From Chrysomallon squamiferum (taxonomy: Eukaryota; Mollusca; Gastropoda; Neomphalida; Peltospiridae), in the NCBI GenBank assembly GCA_012295275.1, contig CM022666.1:9295423-9359422 (forward strand): DNA of 64,000 nt, given 5' to 3'. Below, one piece after another: positions 14,801-29,511 of the stretch. A model generated the notes under the pieces. It was not told the origin of the DNA and made no database searches. It was given only the letters and a program-made list of their open reading frames with translations. Each line of letters starts with the position of its first letter. Position 1 is the stretch's first letter. Made by a program: the position numbers and the translations under genes.

Positions 14801-16225
14801 ACCCCTCCCACCCCTGTAGCCCACGTGTCAAGTTCGTCACTCGAGGATCAGTTTACAAGGGTTAGTTGTTATTGGTTTTCCGGAAAATACTATTTACAAT
14901 TTTACTTGTATTTATATTGGTTTTCAGGAAAATACTATTTAAAATTTAATTACATTTATATATCTTAAAACTAACCTTTACAAGAGCACCAAAATAGAGG
15001 ATTGTGCTGAACACAGATATTACTTGACATATGGTGGTGGGCCTGGGGATTGCATGGTGTTAGCTTTCTTAAGTTTAGACTGGATTTCATAAAAACTCAC
15101 ACATATACTGAAATGTTTCTGTTATTTGGAAGAGGACATACCTGATCGTATTTTTATGATATCTGATTATTTAAATACTTGCTGTTTGATATTAATCTGA
15201 GACTAATATAATATTTAAAACTCATTTTCAATGACTAAAGAAAAAATATGTTAATAAAAATAATCTGTTTTTCTATAACAAATTAATCAATTGGTAAAGT
15301 CAGTTCTCTAGTTCTAGTTTCATAATTCACTATATTTGTAAATTAGATTCATATAGAGATGGATTGATGGAATTAAATACTGGCTCAGTAATTTAGATGC
15401 AGTGGATTTAATTCATTTTTCCCAATCCAGCCAGATCCTACATCTAAAGTATGTTGTGTCCTCTGTATGTAAAAGTCTGTATTCTTCACACACATACAAC
15501 TAAAACTGTATTTAGTTGAAAATCAACATGGTGCTAGTTAGTATGTTAGTGTTAGATAATATTTTGTGGATTAAATAATTTAACAGATGTAGAGTTAACA
15601 TCACTGTCATGTCACATAGACTTTGATTAATCAGCTTGGTAAAACTGAATAAACTAATCTGTTCAAAGTTAGACTTGTTTTATTTTTATTACAACAATTT
15701 AGAATTTTTTAGTAAGAAGTGGGGATTAACTAGTAAAAAAGAACTCCCTCATTGTTTAACTGTCACTCAATCTTTCTTTCAAAATAAAATAATTTAACTT
15801 TAACAATCTTCTAAAATTCTCTTTTAGAAATGTGAAATAATTTATTACAAAATTTAGAAAACTAAATCGATCCTAGATTATGCTCAGTAATTTTTGGATT
15901 ATTCAGAAAGTTACAAAACCCTTCAAACAGAAGTTTGATAAAAAAAATCTTTTACATTATTATTATTTGGTGTTTTTATTATTAAATTTGGTGTTGAACT
16001 TTTAATCACAACTTAAATGTTCTTTCTTGCTTTTGTACATTTTGCTTTTTTGACACTGTTTGCTTTCTGTGTGTTTTGTTTGTTAGTTTATTTTAGCACA
16101 CTGATTTGTAGAAAGTAGAATATTTCTAACATAATTCATGTTTCTCTTATTTTTTACCATGAAACTATAAATTCTGTTTAATAATTATTATTTACACATA
16201 AAAAATCACAATATTTCTGATTTGA

Positions 16226-16270
<45 letters not shown>

Positions 16271-17883
16271 ATTTATTACTTGCTTTTACTAAAATTGTGA
16301 TATGTTGTGTTGCTAGGATTTACTAAATAGTGGTTTATTGAGTTGCTCAGGCATACAAAATAGTGATTTATTGTGTTGCTAGGAGTTACAGAGACAAAAA
16401 ATGGATTATGAACGTCGCAAGAAACTGGCTGAACAGCTTCGACTTCAGCAGGAGGAGGAGGAGAGAGAGGAACGTAGGAGAATGGCTTTGAGGCTGCAAG
16501 AGGAGCAGCAAGCTGTGTTAGAGAGGCAGAGAGAGGAGCAACAGAGGCAGATGGAGGAGGCAAAGCTTGCAGAGGAGACAAGGAGGCAGGAGGAAGCTAG
16601 ACAGCAAGAAGAGTTGAGAAGACAGGTATTAAAATCTGTGTTTACTGAAAATACTCTGTTACATTTATATGTGCATACAATGTTTACTGCACCATAGTAA
16701 ATTGTTAATTCTTTTTCTAAATATTTTTTTAACTTTTTTCTTTATTTTAGCAAAATATTTTTTATTTGCACTTTTTCTTTCACATCTTTATCATCTCTCT
16801 CTCTTATCGCTATCTCTCTCTCCATTTTTCATTCTCTATATTTCTGATCATTATTTCTTACAGGAAGAACTGCGACTTCAGGAAGAAGAACGGCAGAGGG
16901 AGGAAGCTCGACTGAAGGAAGAGCAGAGACTAAGAGAAGAACAGAATCAGAGGGAGGAAACTAAGAAAGCTGAGGCAGGCAGACGTACAAAACTTGACAA
17001 CAAGTATGTTTTTGTGTTTATTTAATTTATTTATTTATTCATATTATAATTACTGCAAACAGTAATAAAGCAATCAGAATTTTATTTGAGAGAAACAAAT
17101 TTAGGGTTTAGACTTCAAATTCAGATGATAATATTTTAATTAAATAAAAAGTATGTATATCAAATCTAAATTCTTTTTAATTATATAAAAAATAAAATAA
17201 AATGACATTTTATGAAAGAATTTATTAAAAAAAGTCATTCTGTGCATATTTCAGACATTTTTTCTTAAAATCATTAAACATTTGCTATACACAGATTTCA
17301 TTTCTAAATTCATTTTAATTTTCTTTTTATAATACAGAGTTAAAATAAATAAATAAACTCATCCTGCCTAATCATAAAAATTTGAAAAAATCATGAAATA
17401 ATTTTGAGATTAAATAAATAATTATTATAATTTTATGCTTTTACACATAGAATTATTTATGTGTCCATTAGTAATTGAAAGATATTTTTGTTTTGCAAAT
17501 ATATTTGAGAAATTACTTTTCAAAGCACAAAAACTACTTTTCTTTGTGTATTTTAAACTATTCTCTTCCTGTTTATCACTGCTTACAATTAATCAAATAT
17601 ACACTAACACATCAAATAATAAAATAATGTTTAATATGGTAAAAACTTAAATACACTTTAGAGGTTATTAAAGTACAATTCACAACTCATAAGTCATGTG
17701 ACTTGTTTAGTGAAAATAATTTTTTAAACTAGTTTAAAACATTTTATATTATCTTTATATATGCTGTACATATATTCTAGAACTAGAAAATTTAGAAACA
17801 TTCCTTTTACTTCATAGGGTATAATATATCACTTTATTATATTTTTTATTTATTAACATGTTTAGTATAGAAGTGTTTATATA

Positions 17884-17939
<56 letters not shown>

Positions 17940-18527
17940 TAAATGTACAAAAAGTGTAGTATTACACAATTATGAAATTTTAATATTAATAAATATTTGA
18001 CAGTAATTTACACAATAGTATAATTAAGTGCATATATACTGAGGAATTTTTCTCTGCACTTTGGCATGCCGATTGTAGACTAGCAATAAAGCTTGTACAT
18101 ATATACACTTTCCATTAACAAGGAGGTCAACGACACGACCCACTCCCCGCCGTCACACGGTTACAGTAGATACTAGCAAGAAGAGGTATATATATATATA
18201 TCTATATATCTATATTCGTGGCATTGTTTTAGGTGGAGGGTCTTTAACGGCTAGTGCTTTTTACAAATTAACGCTTTCATAACTCCACAGCGGTCAGTTT
18301 TCATTATCAGTCCTCTTAGTTTCTTCACATTCTTAAAATCATTAATTAATGTTTGTACCCATTTTGATAAATCCTATATTCAGGGATTTTTGGTTGCTGT
18401 TGGACAGAGGTGTGTTTTTTTGGTGTGGGTTTTTGAAGAAGGCTTTTTGGAAGGTTGTGTTGGTGTTTGCTTTTGGAGTGAAACATTAACTTGATAATTA
18501 TTAATAATTTGATTTGATTGATTTATA

Positions 18528-18585
<58 letters not shown>

Positions 18586-21342
18586 CATTATTTTTAATTT
18601 ATTTATTTATTTGACTTTTTATTCATTTATTTATTTATTTAGGCTTGATGGATTTTTTGAGAAATTTGTAAAAATACTTTTAAGACCTGCATAATAATTA
18701 TAATAAAATCTACATCTTTAATAACTTTATAAAATAATAAGTATACTGATAGAACTTTTTTATTTTTTAGTGAATTCTTATGAAATATAACAAAGAATAA
18801 TTAAATATTAATTAATAGGATAAGAAAAAAATCATTCTCTGCCTGTATTCTTATGTTGTTCTTTTATTTTTATTTTTATTTTTATGATTTGTTTTAACAA
18901 TGAAAAAAATTAGTACTAATTTGATGGTCTGTGTGAAACACACATGGATTATAATAATTTAAATAAAGCAGATAAAATATTTAAATAGCTTTAATATCAC
19001 ATATAGATAGGTGTGTGTGTGTATATATATATAATTCTGAGGTGTAGTTCAAGGTATTATTATTATTATTAAACATTTTAAATAATTCTTCATTATTTCA
19101 CCTTATATGGAATAATCAAATTATCAGTGAAAATGCTCTGATTAAAAAAAAACCAAAGATGTATTATGGATAAATAATTTTTAAGTATTTTATTAAATAT
19201 TCAAGATCTCTTTTCTTGAGTTAATGTTTCTGTGTTTCAAATATTTTTTTCCTGAATTTTCAAGACAAAGTTTTTAAGTTATTCAGTGGTACAGTCCATG
19301 TTATTAATTTAAGCTGTGTAGAGAGGATCTGAGACATGAGATACAGTCTTATACTTGTATAATCTAAACAAAAGAGTTTAATTAACATAATTTACATTTT
19401 GATATTGGAATTGACTTCTCTGTGGACTCTGCTATTTAGCTTTTTACCCTCCAGCTTTTTGTTGCCATGGTTGCAGTAGTTTATAACCTAGAGTATTTGG
19501 CTTACTGCTTTGTTTGTCAGTTTATATGAATGAGTACTTGAATTTATTTTTTCTTACAGCCTGCTTGTTTTTACATAAAATCAAGTGTTACTGACACTGG
19601 GAAACTTCATTCACATACATTTACATTCATTTTTATTTATTCATCTATTCATTCATATTTAATCATATCAATTACTCATCTACTGTTTTAATCATCCATT
19701 TATTTATTTTTGCTCTTGCAATTGTTTCTTATCTCAGTTCATCAGTCAGTTTATTTGTCAGTTCATCTTCTAATTTATTTAAACACAACAGACATTGCAT
19801 TAGTTCATTTGTCAGTTTATTTACCTATTTATTTCAGTACTCATTCACACTGTCACTTTATTCAACTATTCATTTGTTAACAACAAATAATCTATTTATT
19901 CATTTATTTTATTTATGTCTAGTATATATAAATGATGATACAGAAAATAAATGTCACAACTGATTAATGTATCTTTATTGTTTTAAAGTTTCATTGCTGT
20001 CAAAAAAAAAGAAAGAAAGAAAGAACCAAAGACATTATTACTATCAAAACTAAATAAATAATTTAAATGCTGTGTAAATAATAATCTAGTTCATCTGAAG
20101 AACTTTTAACTTGTGGATTGTATAAATAAATAAATAAATAAATATTAATAACTACAAAATAAATCGACCAACATTAGTGAAAATTAATTAGTTTTTTTAA
20201 ATGTTTGTATTCATTATTAGTCATAGTATCCAAATGTTTTATTATTGATATTGGTTTTATTCATGAAGATTGTATTCAACCTTGGTAGTAGCTTATTCTG
20301 TGAAATCTGGGATTCCTCTTTGCTGAAGTGACTAAAATTAGCTTCTTTCTTACCAGCCAAACATTTTAAAGATTTTCTTATTTATGTGATATTCATGGTT
20401 TTTTGATTACCTGGAATTTATCTGTAATCAATCAGCATGTTAATCATATAACAATGACCTGTAATCTAATAGTGTGTTAATGATATAACAGTTACCTGTA
20501 TTCAGAGATTACCTGTAATGTAACAGTGTATTAATGATATAGCAGTAACCTATATTCAGAGATTACCTGCAATCTAATAGTTTTAATGATATAGCACTTA
20601 CCTGTATTCAGAGATTACTTGTAATGTAACAGTTTATTAATGACATAACTGTTATCTATATTCAGAGATTACCTGTAATTTAAAAGTGTTTTAATGACAT
20701 AAGTTACCTATAGTCAGAGATTACCTGTAATCTGTCAGTGTTTTGATGATACAGGTTACCTGTATTCAAAGATTAACCTGTAATCTAACAGTGTTTTAAG
20801 GACGTAACAATTGCCTGTAATCTAAGTGTGTTGATGATATAACAGTTGCCTGTATTCTAACAGTGTTTTAATGATATAACAGTTACCTATATTCAGAGAT
20901 TACCTGTAATCTAACAGTGTGTTAATAATATAACAGTTACCTATATTCAGAGATTTACCTGTAATCTAACAATGATATAATAATTACCTGTATTCAGAAA
21001 TTACCTGTAATGTAACAGTGTTTTAATGGGATAACAGTCACCTATATTCAGAGATTTACCTATAATCTAAAGACATAACATTAGAAAACTTGATAATCTA
21101 ACCTGAGTATATAGAAATATTCAGAAATTTTGAAAAATGTACACATAACATACACTTTCTATCTGGTAGAAACTGTGATGGTGGCAGCTGTAACAGTAAA
21201 TAAGAAAATGGAGTAACCAGATAAGTGTGTGAGTGTATATGTGAGTGTGTGTGTGTGTGTGGAGAGAGAGAAAAAGAGATTTATAAATATCTATAAATGA
21301 TAAAATGTATATTTTCTGCCAAATAGAAACTGTAACAAAATG

Positions 21343-21376
<34 letters not shown>

Positions 21377-24300
21377 CTTTAAATTTAATATATATTTATA
21401 AACAAACAGAGAGATTGATAAATATGTTGTATCTTTTGACAAGTAGATGCAGTTTATAACTTTAAACTGGAAATCTATTAGAAATCCAACCACTGAACCA
21501 ACCAACAAACCAACCATCTGTCCATCTGTCCATCCTTCTTTCCATCCTTCCACTTATCTGTTTGTCCATTTCTGTCTGTCATTCTGCGATCCTCTACATA
21601 CATCTGTCATTCAACCTATATATACATCTATATATCTATCTGTCTGTTGTTCATTGGTATGTCTCTATGTCTACCTCTCACTGTTTATACATATCCATCA
21701 TCATCTATCAATCTACATCTGATATTTCTAACTGCCTTTTCATATACCTTTTGTGTGTGTGTGTATGTGTGTATATATATCTGTATAGATCTATATATAT
21801 ATATATAACATTTTTTTGGTAATTTAATTTTTTTTTTTTTTATCTGTGTATCTTTGCATGTTTCCCCACCAATATATCTGCATGCATTCCCTCCTGTCTG
21901 CCTCAATGCCTACAGACCTAGACACAACCTATATACAGATACAGATTTTTTTCCAGGTATAAAGTTAAATAGATTTGTTAACGAGAATCCGGCCTGGTGT
22001 GTTTAATCAGGTTAATTACAGACTCACATGTCTGAATGTTTCAAACTGTCCTGACTTATTATTTATTGACCTGATATTTTTATCTCCAGATAGGTTTACC
22101 TAGCAACTTTACCTCTTGATAGACTTACCTGATGAATTTACCTGCTGATAGATGGGTATTATTTACCTGGGATATTTATAGTGTAGAGTTATTTGTGTTA
22201 GTCAGAGCTGTTAGTTTCTGAGGAGAGATTTTAAATTTAGAATCAGTGTTTTGTCATTTTCTACATTTTTATATTTATAAGGTAATGTTTACATTTATAT
22301 TTTTCTGTTACTTTTTTCAGTTTTATTTTAAATTTAGCAAAACTAGTTTTAATTTTCAAAAAAAAAAAGTTTTATTTGAAAATAGTTCCACAAACATTTA
22401 AAATATAATAGGTTTGTTTATTAGTATTTGTTTAAAATAATGTAAGTGCTGTCGTAAATATTTGTAAAATACTTGATAGTTTGTATAAAAGAAAGTTACT
22501 GGTATAAATGTGATGAAAAAATAGATTTGTGTAAAATAAGCTAACAGTTATATGTAAAATAGATTAACAAATATTTGTAAAACACTAAAGAAACTAGTTT
22601 CAGTTAAATACATATGATGTTGCGATGTTGATTTGGATATAACATCTATTTCTAAAAAAACAGATTTATAAAAATTTTAAATTAAATAAGTCTTGTAAAG
22701 TCTGAAATAGTGAAAGATAAAGTATATTAGTAGGTAATGCTTAAATGATGTAGAAATCTGTGTATTTTTTGGACAAGAATATTTCATGTTGTCTTTTTTT
22801 TAGGCAAATGTCTGTATTTTACATTCATACATCAAACAAACAAAAAAAAATGCAAATCTACACATACAAATGTACACACACATCCACACACATACAAACA
22901 GAGAAATACAAATAATACATCTGATGCTGGAAGCAGGCTAATGGGTCTGAATAAAATTTGGCTTTTTAAACTGTGCATTTGCTGCATACAGGCTTTAACC
23001 TGCAGTACTAACTCAGAGTAGATTTTTCTTTTTAAAAACTCACCCAGTTAACAAGACAGTATGTACCTGAATGTCGCATGCAGACTTTCTGTTTCAGTTT
23101 ACTCTACTCTACCCTGCATGACGGTTACTATAGCACCACTACAACATCATCGTCTTCTCACAACGCATCGTTTGAGTATGGTCGTAGGCTCGACTCCTCG
23201 TTCGAACATCGGCTTGACACGTCCCACGAACGTAGCTTTGATAGTTCGTACGATGAGGAGTATACCAACTATATCAAAGAGTGGGCTTATAGGTAACAAG
23301 TATATGTGTGCATGTGTGGTTTTGTACACAAACATATAGCATATCTGTGTATTGTATACAAGCTTACAACAAATATCTGTGTATTATACATTAGCTTATA
23401 GGAAAGTTTATGTAGAGCACATAGGGTCATTAGGTATAGCTTTATACTGCACCACAGATTATTAAACAAATATCTGTATCACACATCAGCTTATATATTT
23501 GTGTATTGCACATTAGATATATATGTGTATTACATGTCAGTTGATAGGATATATTTATGTATGTGTGTATGTATATGAATATATACATGTGTGTGTGTGT
23601 GTGTGTTACATGTTAACTGTAATACATGTATTACATGATAGAGTATATCTGTGTATTGCATATAAATCATGCAGCATGAAGTAACTGTCTGTGTATGTTC
23701 ATACCCATTGCTTTTGCATTGTGGTTACATTTGTTTAAGCATTATGTGTATTTTTATGTGTATGTGCATACATTTAATACATTTTTAATTGTTTTTATTA
23801 TTTAAAAAAAAAAAAAAAAGAATTTAAGAAATAATAATAATAAAACCAGTTGTTTTAAAATCTAAAGATTCAAATTTAAAACAGGATAATGTTTTCTTTG
23901 TTAAATAAAATTATCTTTTTGGTTCATAATAAATTATTAATCTCTGGGTCTGTAATTCAAATATTCAATGTTATATATTTTTTATCTTTTATTTTGTCTG
24001 AGGAAAAAAAAAATTGGTTTTTCAGTTTCTGTTGATTAGAAAGTGATGTAATTAAGTTTTTACTTTGTATCTGTATTACCTTGTTTTACCAGATCACTGT
24101 TTTATTTACATCTTTTTTCTTCACATTTTTTAACTTTTGTAGTAATATTAGTTCATACTTTACTTCACATTATTTATTTTTTTAAATTCACCACTTCACA
24201 AATACTTTGAGGGGGTTTTTCTGGGGTTTTTTTAAAATTAAAATTTTATTATAAAATAGTGTAAGAATTTAACTAAAAATAATTTTGAATATTTGAAATT

Positions 24301-25346
24301 TTCTAAGTTTAAATCTCATGAAGTGATAAGCATGATTTATTTTTTAATTTAAAATAAAAAGATTTATAACATTTTATTTAATTAAACAAGGAATTACTAG
24401 ATGCTATATATATATATATACATATTTTAAAAAAAAGTTTTTCGAAATGTATACATTAAATAAAAGAATTGCTGTATTACAAAATTTATAAATGTTTGTA
24501 GGTGCTGGATGCATGAAAACAGAATATAGGCACAATAAGATATCTATATTTTGGGAACTGGTATTTGCTGTACATGTATAATTATGAAGTGGTTAATAAT
24601 AAAAAATATTTGTGATAGGTCACTCAGAAAGCAAGTATTGAGGAGAAAGCAAATCAATTAACATATTAATGAGTAAAAACTGTTGTAAAATGAAAAGATA
24701 CTGGCCCATCTGGTTCACTGAACAGAGTTGTGGGGTTCCTGTTTTATACACGTATAGAGTACATTACAGCTAGTTTATCAAAGTATTTCATCTCCTATCT
24801 TAGAGAGGGTGCATGTCACAGACTTCTTCTTGCTACTTGGCATTCAGAAACAGAAATAAGTGGAAAAAAGATGGATAAAGAAATTGTGGAAAATACATTT
24901 GTTGTGTATTTTGGTTCTTCATTATAGAATATTCATCTAAGTGACATATGACACATTTGATTATATAATAATAAATACACGTGTTTTGGTAACACATTGT
25001 ATATTCCTCTGTGATATTTGACTGTGGGATATTAAATATGTATGTCAGATTGCTGAAAACAAAGCTGTAGTCATAGAACTGAAGACAAATACATTTATAA
25101 TTCTACTTGTATATATGAAATCTGTTTTTCACTGATATATTTGTCTTGTCCTTGTTATGGTAAAGATGATTTATTAATGTGGTATCTCAAATGTTTTGTC
25201 AGTGAACTATAAAAATAAACTTTATAATTCAAATAAGTCAGGATAATTTTTTTTTACATAATAAGTTAATTGTTTTTGTGTGATTGTATACATAGAAAAC
25301 TATATTTCAGTCTTATAGTGTATAAACATACAGTAATTCACCATCC

Positions 25347-25387
<41 letters not shown>

Positions 25388-27293
25388 CTAATTTAAGTAT
25401 GTTTTTTACACTCAGAAACAAACAACAACTGGGAACGTCTCAGAGTTTCAAAGAAGAAAGGAAAGTACAGAATGCTCAGTATCGCCGAACTACATCAGAC
25501 ACAGCAGCACGGAGACTGAACCAAAACAACAGCAACGCTCATGTTGACAACCTCAATTACATCAACAGGAAGTATGTTCAAGAATTGTGTGTCTGTTTCT
25601 GTGTGTTCATTTTTCTTTCTTTCTTTCTTTGGTTATGTAGTATTTTATTTTGATTTTTAATCTTTTAACAGAAGTTCTCATTTAAAAATAATTAAAAAAT
25701 AATTGTATGGACAATTTTTGATAGTTAGAAATTTGTTTGAGATCAATTTTAAAAAGAATGTTTTTTTTTCCAATGTTTAGTTGTTGACATATTTTTCACT
25801 TGAAATGTGAAACTATTTCTCATCTAACATATTGTAACCTCATAATGTTTGTTGTTACCACAGTGGTGTAGCTGAGGACATCAACACATCAGCTGACTCT
25901 GCAGCATCAACCAATCCCAGCCCACGTACCTCAACCAGTTCCCAGAGTTCCATTCCCACCAGTCCCGCCTCCACACCCACCTCTAACATCCCGTCTGTTT
26001 CGCGGATCCAGTCTTCAGACAGATCCAACCAGTCTTCGCCTGTTGTGAGACGGGCCCGGGCAGGAGAGAGGTCGGGGGTTTCGAGCCCTGCTACCAGCCG
26101 AGCAGGCTACCGGGCAGGGACTGCTAACACAAATTCAAGAATACAGCCTCCGTCAGCAAAAAGGAATAACACTGTAGTTTCTGTAAGTTATATCTTCAGA
26201 GTGTGGTTGGTATTGGTTTATTGTTATTTGTGCATATTTGTGGGGGGGGAGGGAGAGAGAGAGATATATATATATATATATGAGAGTGTCAAAGTGTGTG
26301 GGTGAAACTGTGACCATGCACTAGTATGTTGTCTACATCCTCACTGCATGCATTGACTTATTGTAAATGTATTTGTCAGTCTGTGGGAAGGCACAGATTA
26401 AGGATTCTTTCTTGCTAATTAGTATTAGCAGCCCATGATGTAGTTGCAGTGTTTTTAAATTTAAAGAAATCATAACAAAACAACTCCAACAACATCTCCA
26501 ATAATAATCATAATAACATGAATGTGAATATGAATGATATGAACAAATTGAAATGTTTTTGACACATAGTAACACTAAAGGAGTTTTTGAAGTGGTGTTA
26601 AGAATTGTTTATTTACAAACATCCAGGAAGAGGAGTTCAAACAGAAACATCAGGCCCTGAGTAACAAACACCAGACTGAGTCGCAGATTCTCAAAAAGAG
26701 GCTGGAAGAATCAAAACTCAAACACATACAGAAGGAAGCAGTTCAGAATTACGTCTCTAAGGTTTCTGCCACTCGGGTATTTTATGTTTGATGTTGTTCA
26801 TTTTCAGTTTGTTTCTCTTTTTAGTAGATGGGAAATTACTAAGAATTTTTGTTACTCATTTTTGTCATCTGTTTGTAATTTATTTTATTTAATTGGTTAT
26901 TGTAGATGAGATTAGCAGAGAATAAATATATTTTTTTGTTAATTATAAATTACCATTAAACATTGTTACTATTATTATTATTATTATTATGTTGTTGTTG
27001 TTGTTGTTGTTTTTTTGTTTGTTTTAGTTATTGTTTTTAATTTATTGTATTTTATTGTTATTGTTGTTATTTACATGTATGATTTTTATTATTTGTTTAT
27101 TTAAATGCTATTATTATTATATTTATTATTATTATGTTATTGTTGATATGTTATCACTATTAATGATACTATTATATTTTGTTATTCTTATTTTGTTTTA
27201 TTGTTACTGTTATTGTTATTATTTTTACTATTTTTTATTATTATTTTATTATTGTTATTGTTATTATTATTATCATCATCATCATCATCATCA

Positions 27294-27354
<61 letters not shown>

Positions 27355-28104
27355 GACAGCGTGGCACTAATGAAGTAGAAGATAAGAAGAAATCGACAAT
27401 CAGTTCAGGGTCACGGTCAGCTCGGACGGGTAAGTGTCTCAACGGTCCGAATCGACTCACACATTCAAGTCCAGGCACACACGCCCCAGGTATGTTCAAA
27501 ACACTCAGAGTGATGTCCCTTGCCTGCTTGTGGCTGTGGAGTGGCCTCCCTTTGCTTGAAATTTCCAGGAACTTGTAGATTTTTCTAACCAGATTTATCT
27601 ATTTTGCTTGAAATCTCCAGGACATTTTAGATTCTTTTCTAACCAGATTTAATCTCCTCTTGCTTGATTTAAGGGTCACGGTTTGATTGATTCTTTGCTT
27701 TGATTCAAAATCTTTAAAAGGAATAATGTAAACAACATTTCATGTTCACTGTTATAATGTTTGACAAAAATTAATAATAATTAATCAGCTTATTGCCAGG
27801 CTTGAAAGTGTATAGAAAAAAACTAACATTTATAAAAATATAGTAATTTTTTTTCTTAGTAATTTTCTTCAGTAAATAACATCTCTCTCTCTTCAGGGTT
27901 ATTTTTCTTTTTTTTTTGTATATTTTTCATCATTATCTCTGTCTTTCTTTCGCTCTTTCTCTCTTACTCCATGCATTTTTTCTGTATTTCTTCATCACAC
28001 TGTTTTTCTGGTTTCTTTTTTCTGTCCATCCCTTCCTCATTGTGTCATTCAGTCTTTGTCTCTTGATTTCATTCTTACTTTGAATTTCTTTTATCTTCTT
28101 TTAC

Positions 28105-28162
<58 letters not shown>

Positions 28163-28301
28163 TATGTATTAATTATATTAACTAGAAATGTAACACATTA
28201 ATTCTTAATAATTCAGTCACTGTCTAAAGTAAATAGTTGTTACTTTAATCTTTATTTTTATATTTAACCTTCTTTTTTACTCCTCAGATCATTGTTATTA
28301 A

Positions 28302-28359
<58 letters not shown>

Positions 28360-29479
28360 GCATATGCTTTTTATGAATTTATTTTTCGAATAATTTAATT
28401 TAATACATATTTTTTTATTTATTTATAATTTTTATTTTTATTCATTTATTTATGTTATTAATTATTTAAAATATCTTTAGTTAGTTTTATAGTTAAATAT
28501 AAATTTTGGAAAATTCATTATACTGACTAATTGACTAATTGATTGATTGATTGATTTATTGTTTATTTTTATAGGTCTGTCACAAGGCTCTATAAAGCTG
28601 TTAGAGGAGTACAAAGAGGCAAATCCAAATTTCACAATTCGTCGTCAACATGAGATGCAGTTAGAAGAACTACAACAAATGGACCAACTTAGAAATGTGA
28701 GAAATTGAGAGAAATTTTAATACATTATGTTTATTGTTTTATTATTGTTACTTAAATGAGCCAGGACAGTGAGAAAACCACAGTTTGAAGCCCAACTACT
28801 AGAAATATGACAAACTGATTTTGAAACTGACTAAACACTAATTTTGGTGACGTTAACGATCAAGACAGTAATTAAATGTTTAAGACACTTTGTCTAAGGA
28901 TGCAGGGGGTAATTAAAAGATTTGTGAGAAGATATCCTGACCAGTAAATTTTATTTCCAGTTGAGCAAACAGCAGGAACTGAATTATGTATGCACACAAA
29001 CTGACAAGGAATTTCTTTTTTTGAGTGACAGCTTAAATTGTTTCATTGTTTCTTTTTTTCCTTACATTTCTTTGTTTAATCTTATTTCACTCCTTTCTTT
29101 CTTTTGAATTTTATTTATTTTATAGTTATAAAATAGAAGTATATGTTCGTTGTAATTGCAATAAAAACATTGTAAACAAGTAATTTACATTACAGACAAT
29201 TGAAACAAGACTCAAAGTGACTTTACCAGACAATTTACCTGAAGCTTTGAAAGATGGAGTTGTCTTGTGTCACCTTGCAAACCAAATTAGACCTCGCTCT
29301 GTTGCTAGTATCCATGTTCCATCACCAGCAGTTGTAAGTTTTAATGTTTTACTCTGCTATTAGTAAACAAATAAATAATAATTTTGAATTATGAAATGAA
29401 ACTGTTAAAAAAGTAATTTATTAATATTTTTATTTTTTATTTTATAATTGTTTTATAATTTTTTTTTGATGAGGGATGT

Positions 29480-29511
<32 letters not shown>

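Larger units (their letters stand above)
14861..16382 (+). other. LRCH intron with tandem duplications at both ends
   Basis: About 45 bases are duplicated in tandem just inside the donor (copies starting near 14871 and 14916). At the 3' end the acceptor region is present about three times (16300-16385). An ATT microsatellite occupies 16226-16268. The middle holds nothing recognisable. Confidence 0.7.
18186..23097 (+). other. Long LRCH intron with minisatellite and microsatellites
   Basis: A TA-rich run begins at the donor itself. Other contents are an ATT array (18531-18585), a large degenerate minisatellite (20440-21076), a 32-base A-run (21343-21374) and CCAN/TCTG-type repeats (21480-21560). 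No exon or other gene is seen. Confidence 0.7.
27430..28574 (+). other. LRCH intron with CT and ATT microsatellites
   Basis: After the optional exon extension (to 27489) the intron holds T/C-rich sequence, a CT array at 28109-28154 and an ATT array at 28303-28358. No gene is seen. Confidence 0.75.

Noticed and set aside
16276-16581. Minus-strand ORF of 101 codons
   Set aside because: It is antisense to the coiled-coil exon; its Ala/Pro/Ser content mirrors Glu/Arg/Gln codons.
20440-21076. Regular direct repeats considered as a CRISPR array
   Set aside because: Repeats are degenerate and spacers are repeat-like too; this is an intronic minisatellite in a eukaryote.
27031-27499. ORFs of poly-Tyr, poly-Ile, poly-Asn and poly-His on both strands
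   Set aside because: They arise from the TTA/TCA array. The only real coding sequence here is the exon at 27360 and its optional extension.
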